From contig CATNEN010000039.1 in NCBI GenBank assembly GCA_950097015.1, forward strand, positions 14,044,501-14,108,500: DNA of 64,000 bases, read 5' to 3'. Under the pieces are notes generated by a model that was given only the letters and a program-made list of their open reading frames with translations, was not told where the DNA came from and did not search any database. Of the stretch, positions 57,778 through 64,000 are shown in pieces; positions within the stretch are counted from its first letter, which is position 1, and each line of letters begins with the position of its first letter. This DNA comes from Macrostomum hystrix (Eukaryota > Platyhelminthes > Macrostomidae). A program made the translations under genes and the position numbers.

Positions 57778-58465
57778 TTTCTGGCCTGTGTTATTGTCCT
57801 CACAATCGTTATAACTAAAATTCCAAGCGTTAATATCGATCAAAAACATTCTAATTTTGTGCCATCTTTGCAAAAAATACTACTACCCAAACAGCCTGGG
57901 CAGTAGGCTGTGTCGCTTATTTTGTCTGTTTATTGTGTTCATTCGATACTGAAATTCGACATAGACATTTCTTTACTCAAAATATTCTAGTCTGCTCTAC
58001 AAATATGTGTTTTTTTACTTTTGCAACAAACTCTGCTTTTTAACAAAACTCTTAATTTCTTTCACCTAATTTCCTAATTTTTAGCAAAATTGTCACATTT
58101 AAATCCAAGCAAATCAATTACCATAATGGAGAAACCTTTCATTTAGTCCTTTTTTTCATATTTTACAATTTCTTTCCTTACCTGCCTCATTTTAAATTAT
58201 GCTCTACTGTTGCTTTAGTTTTGTCTGTTATAATTCTTTTGCTGAAGCAGTTACTAACACGATTTTGATTGGGCTGAAGCTCCTTCTGTCTCTATCAAGT
58301 TCAAAATACCTTAAAAATTACGTTGATGACGTTGGCTCTTATTAAAATCTTCAATTTTTGCACCAAACAGGAGGTTTTTTTTCGAGACTACTAACGAGTA
58401 GTGTTTCTGATCGACTTGATATGAATATTAAATAAATGTTTGCTACGGAACCGCAAAAACATAAT
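57778..58465. other. PDI 3' flank
   Basis: AT-rich. An AATAAA word in attaaataaatg at about 58430 is a possible polyadenylation signal, immediately before the purine array. No further gene. Confidence 0.45.
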
Positions 58466-58469
58466 ACAA

Positions 58470-59757
58470 AAAAAGAAAAAGGGGAGAGTAGTCAGAGATG
58501 AGAGTAGACGGAGGAGAGACTAGACAGAGGAGAGACTAGACAGAGGAGAGACTAGACAGAGGAGAGAGTACACAGAGGAGAGAGTAGACAGAGGAGAGAA
58601 TAGACAGAGGAGAGAGTAGACATAGGAGAGAGCAGACAGAGGAGAGAATAGACTGAGGAGAGAGTACACATGAGAGTGTACACAGAGGAGAGTAGACAGG
58701 AGAGAGCAGACAGAAGAGAGAGTAGACAGAGGAGAGAGTAGACAGAGGAGAGAATAGACAGAGGAATGAGTAGACAGAGGAGAGACTAGACAGAGGAGAG
58801 AGTAGACATAGGAGAGAGCAGACAGAGGAGAGAATAGACAGAGGAGAGACTAGACTGAGGAGAGAGTACACATGAGAGTGTACACAGAGGAGAGTAGACA
58901 GGAGAGAGCAGACAGAGGAGAGAGTAGACAGAGGAGAGACTAGACGGAGGAGAGACTAGACAGAGGAGAGAGTACACAGAGGAGAGAGTACACAGAGGAG
59001 AGAGCAGACAGAGGAGAGAGCAGACAGAGGAGAGAGCAGACAGAGGAGAGAGCAGACAGAGGAGAGAGCAGACAGAGGAGAGAGCAGACAGGAGAGAGCA
59101 GACAGAGGAGAGAGCAGACAGAGGAGAGAGCAGACAGAGGAGAGAGTAGACAGAGGAGAGAGTAGACAGAGGAGAGACTAGACAGAGGAGAGAGTAGACA
59201 GAGGAGAGACTAGACAGAGGAGAGAGTACACATGAGAGTGTACACAGAGGAGAGTAGACAGGAGAGAGCAGACAGTGGAGAGAGCAGACAGAGGAGAGAG
59301 TAGACAGAGGAGAGAGTAGACAGTGGAGAGAGCAGACAGAGGAGAGAGTAGACAGAGGAGAGAGCAGACAGAGGAGAGAGTACACAGAGGAGAGAGTAGA
59401 CAGAGGAGAGACTAGACAGAGGAGAGAGTAGACAGAGGAGAGAGTAGACAGAGGAGAGACTAGACAGAGGAGAGAGTAGACAGAGGAGAGAGTAGACAGA
59501 GGAGAGACTAGACAGAGGAGAGAGTAGACAGAGGAGAGAGCAGACAGAGGAGAGAGTAGACAGAGGAGAGAGTAGACAGGAGAGAGCAGACAGAGGAGAG
59601 AGTAGACAGAGGAGAGATTAGACAGAGGAGAGAGCAGACAGTGGAGAGAGCAGACAGAGGAGAGAGCAGACAGAGGAGAGAGTAGACATAGGAGAGAGTA
59701 GACAGAGGAGAGACTAGACAGAGGAGAGAGCAGACAGAGGAGAGAGCAGACAGAAGG
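58470..59757. repeat. Purine minisatellite, 16-bp unit
   Basis: About 80 copies of gtagacagaggagaga, with cagac, acac and ctag variants. A block of about 190 bp around gtacacatgagagtgtacac (58660-58690) recurs near 58865 and 59225. The plus strand is nearly all purine. The 336-codon minus frame (SSVYSLLCLLSP) is an artefact of three units per 16 codons. Confidence 0.96.
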
Positions 59758-60617
59758 ACGGAAGGAAGGCATTGAATCGAAAATATCTATTCGCATATCT
59801 AAATTAGTTCCTTGCCTTGTCCCATCCCTATGAGGTTATTCGGGAGAATTGCAAATCAAGTTGAAAGTGTTTAGCCAACAGGTGTGTCATCATGAAGCTG
59901 CTTGAGTGTCTTGTTTTTCATATTTCTGTGACATTGCATACGTGCCTACCTGGGATTCTTCAGTTGGGATTGCGCAATCAATCAGAGAAGATGCTACCGC
60001 AGATGTCAATCAGGACTGTGGATATTGTGGCTATATCTGATTATTTGACTGTCCACAATGCGTGCACTCATCCGTAGGCCTCTGCATAGCATGCGTGCCA
60101 CATTGGATATTTTCTGAAATTTTGTTCTGGAATTCCAAGCTTCGAATAAACAAAAATCAAAGCCGGAACTTTGCCTCGGCCACCTGCGGCTGCTGAACAG
60201 TAAAAAATTCAAGGGTGATAGATCAGGGACTTCTGTATCCTAGCATCTGTATTTTACTTGATACAGAAGTCCCTGAATAAATGAATCTAATTCTCAGCAT
60301 GTTCAGGATTGAGATGAATTTTGAGCTCAGTTAAACTTCCCACCTGCTGAGTCCGAATCCCAATTGGTCCTCCCACTTGTCTGTGAGGCCGCTAAGCTTC
60401 AGACTGTACCAGATTGTCTATGGCCTAGACCCCCCTGTTGCTGTAATTAGCTTTCTAAGAATGACAAGCCGTTAATCCGCTTTTAATAGTTTTCTGTCTG
60501 AGGGATTGTGAGCCTCTGTTAATGCTCGATTTCTGAGTGCGGTGGGTTGCAATGGCCGCTACATCTGAGTAGGGAGTCGCGAAGAGGGACTTATCTCGAT
60601 TGGAGGAAAATTGGAGA
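59758..60617. other. Intergenic, no gene accepted
   Basis: A 61-codon frame at 59892-60077 (MKLLECLVFHISVTLHTC start) has a weakly signal-like N-terminus but no supporting features. A perfect hairpin lies at 60223-60276. Nothing else recognised. Confidence 0.35.
60223..60276 (+). repeat. Perfect 17-bp-arm hairpin followed by AATAAA
   Basis: tcagggacttctgtatc (60223-60239) and gatacagaagtccctga (60260-60276) are perfect inverted repeats with a 20-base loop. AATAAA begins at the last base of the right arm (60276-60281). Possibly a transcript-end structure, a small-RNA hairpin or a tiny MITE remnant. Confidence 0.65.
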
Positions 60618-61012
60618 TTTAATAATAGAACGGTGATTTCTTTTATCACTCAGAATCGACAGGAGTATGCTGTAACCAAATGAAATCTTACATTTTGTGT
60701 TTGACCTCCGTTGTCTCATGCTGTTTAACAAACGCTTTAAAAAATCATATTTGACAATAATGATGCCACCTCTATTTTTGAATATTGTCAGTTCGCACCG
60801 ATTCTTGTCATTTCGCTGATTCTTGTCCATTCTATTAATAATAGAACGGTGATTTCTTTTATCACTCAGAATCGACAGGAGTATGCTGTAACCAAATGAA
60901 ATCTTACATTTTGTGTTTGACCTCCGTTGTCTCATGCTGTTTAACAAACGCTTTAAAAAATCATATTTGACAATAATGATGCCACCTCTATTTTTGAATA
61001 TTGTCAGTTCGC
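60618..61012. repeat. Tandem duplication of a ~190-bp segment
   Basis: aataatagaacggtgatttc... to ...tttttgaatattgtcagttcgc occurs at about 60619-60800 and again at about 60835-61012, nearly identical. The right copy runs directly into the 18-bp array, whose unit resembles the join sequence. Confidence 0.9.
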
Positions 61013-61513
61013 TGATTCTTGTCAGTTCGCACCGATTCTTGTCAGTTCGCACCGATTCTTGTCAGTTTACACCGATTCTTGTCAGTTCGCTGATTCTTGT
61101 CAGTTCGCTGATTCTTGTCATTTCGCTGATTCTTGTCAGTTCGCTGATTCTTGTCAGTTCGCTGATTCTTGTCAGTTTGCTGATTCTTGTCAGTTCGCTG
61201 ATTCTTGTCAGTTTGCTGATTCTTATCAGTTTGCTGATTCTTGTCATTTCGCTGATTCTTGTCAGTTCGCTGATTCTTGTCAGTTCGCTGATTCTTGTCA
61301 GTTTGCTGATTCTTGTCAGTTTGCTGATTCTTGTCAGTTTGCTGATTCTTGTCAGTTTGCTGATTCTTGTCAGTTCGCTGATTCTTGTCAGTTCGCTGAT
61401 TCTTGTCAGTTCGCTGATTCTTGTCAGTTCGCTGATTCTTGTCAGTTCGCTGATTCTTGTCAGTTCGCTGATTCTTGTCAGTTCGCTGATTCTTGTCAGT
61501 TCGCTGATTCCTA
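61009..61513. repeat. Minisatellite, 18-bp unit
   Basis: About 27 copies of cagttcgctgattcttgt with ttgctg and atttcg variants. The 6-codon period yields two overlapping plus-strand frames (DSCQFA and LILVSS) that are artefacts. Confidence 0.96.
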
Positions 61514-62185
61514 TTAAATTATCTAAGCAGTGCTCTGAGTCGCAGAGTACAGGTCTATGGCTTAACTACCTCCCAAGAATTATCCCACAGTACACGTACC
61601 ATGGTGATGCAACATTGCCGACAATTTTCAATCAATTCTGTTTTACCAGACTCATAAATTGCAGAGCAGGAGATGAACAATGACCCGAGCGATTCGGTTT
61701 GGACATCCTGGCAAATATTGCGTTGAGGCAGAAAATTTCCCACAACTTCTTTTAGCAGAGAAGCTCATTAGCACCCTTGACTACCTGCCTGCCTGAGAAT
61801 CAATAGAAAATGACCATATTTTGGGGAGTGGGTTCCATAACAATAGCCTGGCAACGAGACTTTTTTGACACCTCGTGGCTCTCGCGTGTCAATGATAACA
61901 ATACTATTGTTATTTTTATTATTATTGATTGCATCTGAAACACATTTTCAGGTTCTGGCAATTAATAACAATTGAAGGCAAATTATAGCTCAATAATGCA
62001 GCCCTCAATTTTCTGTGATCAATGAAAATTCATTGCTTCTGTCACTTTTGTAGCTTTTTTGCTTTAGGACAAAGGAATATAATTGACGTGAACTCTGCAG
62101 TACAGCGAATTCATTAGGCATTGAAAATTCGGGATAATTATTGTTCTCGCTCAGTTTTTTGCTCAAATGCCTTTGAGACCATAAT
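61514..62185. other. Intergenic, no gene seen
   Basis: Unique AT-rich DNA; no exon or RNA gene recognised. Confidence 0.4.
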
Positions 62186-62189
62186 TGGT

Positions 62190-62785
62190 GGATATCAAGT
62201 CCACACCTGTTAGATATCAAGCCCACATCTGTTAGATATCAAGCCCACACCTGTTAGATATCAAGCCCACACCTGTTAGATATCAAGCCCACATCTGTTA
62301 GATATCAAGCCCACACCTGTTAGATATCAAGCCCACATCTGTTAGATATCAAGCTTAAACCTGTTAGATATCAAGCCCACACCTGTTAGATATTAAGTCC
62401 ACATCTGTTAGATATCAAGCCCACATCTGTTAGATATCAAGCTTAAACCTGTTAGATATCAAGCCCACACCTGTTAGATATCAAGCCCACACCTGTTAGA
62501 TATCAAGCCCACACCTGTTAGATATCAAGCCCACATCTGTTAGATATCAAGCTTAAACCTGTTAGATATCATGCCCACACCTGTTAGATATCATGCCCAC
62601 ATCTGTTAGATATCAAGCCCACACCTGTTAGATATCATGCCCACACCTGTTAGATATCATGCCCACACCTGTTAGATATCAAGCCCACATCTGTTAGATA
62701 TCAAGCCTACATCTGTTAGATATCAAGCTTAAACCTGTTAGATATCAAGCCCACACCTGTTAGACGTCAAGCCCGTATCTGTTAG
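62190..62785. repeat. Minisatellite, 22-bp unit
   Basis: About 27 copies of tgttagatatcaagcccaca + cc, with cttaaacc and atct variants. Confidence 0.95.
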
Positions 62786-63095
62786 ATATCGATCCTACCT
62801 GTTAGATATTGATCCTACCTGTTAGATATTGATCCTACCTGTTAGATATTGATCCTACCTGTTAGATATTGATCCTACCTGTTAGATATTGATCCTACCT
62901 GTTAGATATTGATCCTACCTGTTAGATATTGATCCTACCTGTTAGATATTGATCCTACCTGTTAGATATTGATCCTACCTGTTAGATATTGATCCTACCT
63001 GATAGATATTGATCCTACCTGTTAGATATTGATCCTACCTGTTAGATATTGATCCTACCTGTTAGATATTGATCCTACATGTCAGATATTGATCC
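62786..63095. repeat. Minisatellite, 20-bp unit, continuous with the 22-bp array
   Basis: About 15 nearly identical copies of tgttagatattgatcctacc. It shares the tgttagatat core and phase with the preceding array, so it is probably a derived, younger expansion. Confidence 0.95.
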
Positions 63096-63504
63096 TATAT
63101 TTATAACCTAAAATGCATTAAATGTTTTGTCATTTAGAACTTCTGACACAAATATTCACGGTTGAAATTGTCTTTAAATGGCGAATGATAATAACTTTTG
63201 TTATTCCAAATTAGTTTCAATGCCTTGACCGTTTTTCACAAGTTGAGAATGCAAAACAAAGAATTAAAAAACTGTCGAGTTTAGAGGTCAGAAAAGACGA
63301 CTGAAAAACTAGTTAAAGAGATTTGCCCCAGCAACAACATAAATTGGGGATTCTGAAGGCAGAAAGCGGGAAATAAATTAAGAATGTGATTTATAATCCC
63401 TGATTTCAATTCGCGTTGTTAAAGCTGATTGTGTAACAATTTACTGAACTGAAAACTGCTCGCTTGAAAGCGACAAATAGTGTGTGAAGACTGGACTGGC
63501 AAAT
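63096..63504. other. Intergenic, no gene seen
   Basis: Unique AT-rich DNA; no exon recognised. Confidence 0.4.
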
Positions 63505-64000
63505 AGCCAGTGGAGAGGAGAGGAGAGTGGAGAGCAGAGGGTAGAGAGCGGAGAGGGTACATAGCGTAGAGATTAGAGAGCGGTGAGAGTAGAGAGTGTA
63601 GAGAGTAGAGAGTAGAGAGTGTAGAGAGTAGAGAGTAGTGAGCGGAGAGAGTAGAGAGTAGAGAGCGGAAAGAGTAGAGAGTGGAAAGAGTAGAGAACGA
63701 AGAGAGTAGAGAGTGAAGAGAGTAGAGAGTGGAGAGAGTAGAGAGTGGAGAGAGTAGAGAGCGGAGAGAGTAGAGAGAGGAGAGAGTAGAGAGCGGTGAG
63801 AGTAGAGAGAGTAGAGAGCTGAGAGAGTAGAGAGAGGAGAGAGTAGAGAGCTGAGAGAGTAGAGAGAGGAGAGAGTAGAGAGTAGAGAGCGGAGAGAGTA
63901 GAGAGCGGAGAGAGTAGAGAGTAGAGAGAGTAGAGAGTAGAGAGTAGAGAGTAGAGAGTAGAGAGAGTAGAGAGTAGAAAGTAGAGAGTAGAGAGAGTAG
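63505..64000. repeat. Purine (GA) short-period repeat running off the window
   Basis: Irregular gagagtagagag, gcggagagagta and gagagtgga words with a 7-8-bp base period. The plus strand is nearly pure purine up to the window edge. Confidence 0.93.

Noticed and set aside
58536-59796. 336-codon minus frame rich in SLLCLLSP
   Set aside because: Purine array of 16-bp units; three units make 16 codons, so it stays open by arithmetic.
59892-60077. 61-codon frame with signal-peptide-like start
   Set aside because: Short and isolated, with only a weak hydrophobic start; no homology recognised.

Overview
The window is nuclear DNA of an invertebrate animal. It has multi-exon genes with GT-AG introns, tRNA-derived SINEs, hAT and Tc1/mariner-type DNA transposons, retroelement relics and an extreme load of minisatellites. 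The genes are typical metazoan ones: DNAJC7, an ERp57-type PDI, GDPD1/3, LITAF and Quiver/Ly6. The repeat load and acceptor-like sites just before start codons would suit a spiralian such as a free-living flatworm (Macrostomum-like). That placement is inference; nothing here fixes the species.

Layout. 0-1.2 kb: first coding exon of a minus-strand gene that leaves the window on the left. 2.7-3.3 kb: a complete hAT MITE with a perfect 8-bp target duplication. 6.7-7.5 kb: 3' end of an LTR retroelement. 8.7-10.1 and 15.4-17.0 kb: two near-identical intact Quiver/Ly6-like genes from a recent segmental duplication. Between them lie a decayed IS630/Tc1/mariner element with 209-bp inverted repeats, a TATA/CCAAT promoter-like segment, a minisatellite and a reverse-transcriptase relic. 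21.2-22.1 kb (-): LITAF-like gene. 26.3-31.0 kb (-): a three-exon gene I do not recognise. 33.6-38.3 kb (+): DNAJC7. 42.8-46.9 kb (+): GDPD1/3-type phosphodiesterase. 52.6-57.8 kb (+): ERp57/PDIA3-type disulfide isomerase. 58-64 kb: repeats and no recognisable gene.

Seven full gene models were built by matching exon phase at splice sites: DNAJC7 498 aa, PDI 498 aa, GDPD 344 aa, LITAF 156 aa, Ly6 167 and 168 aa, and the unknown gene 331 aa. The genes are unrelated housekeeping or membrane genes and do not form a pathway. DNAJC7 (Hsp70/Hsp90 cochaperone) and PDI (ER folding) both serve protein folding, but in different compartments.

The most striking feature is about 30 separate minisatellite arrays, roughly a third of the window. 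Nearly every long intron and intergenic gap has its own array with a private 16-64 bp unit. Most long open reading frames here are artefacts of these arrays and are not annotated as genes.
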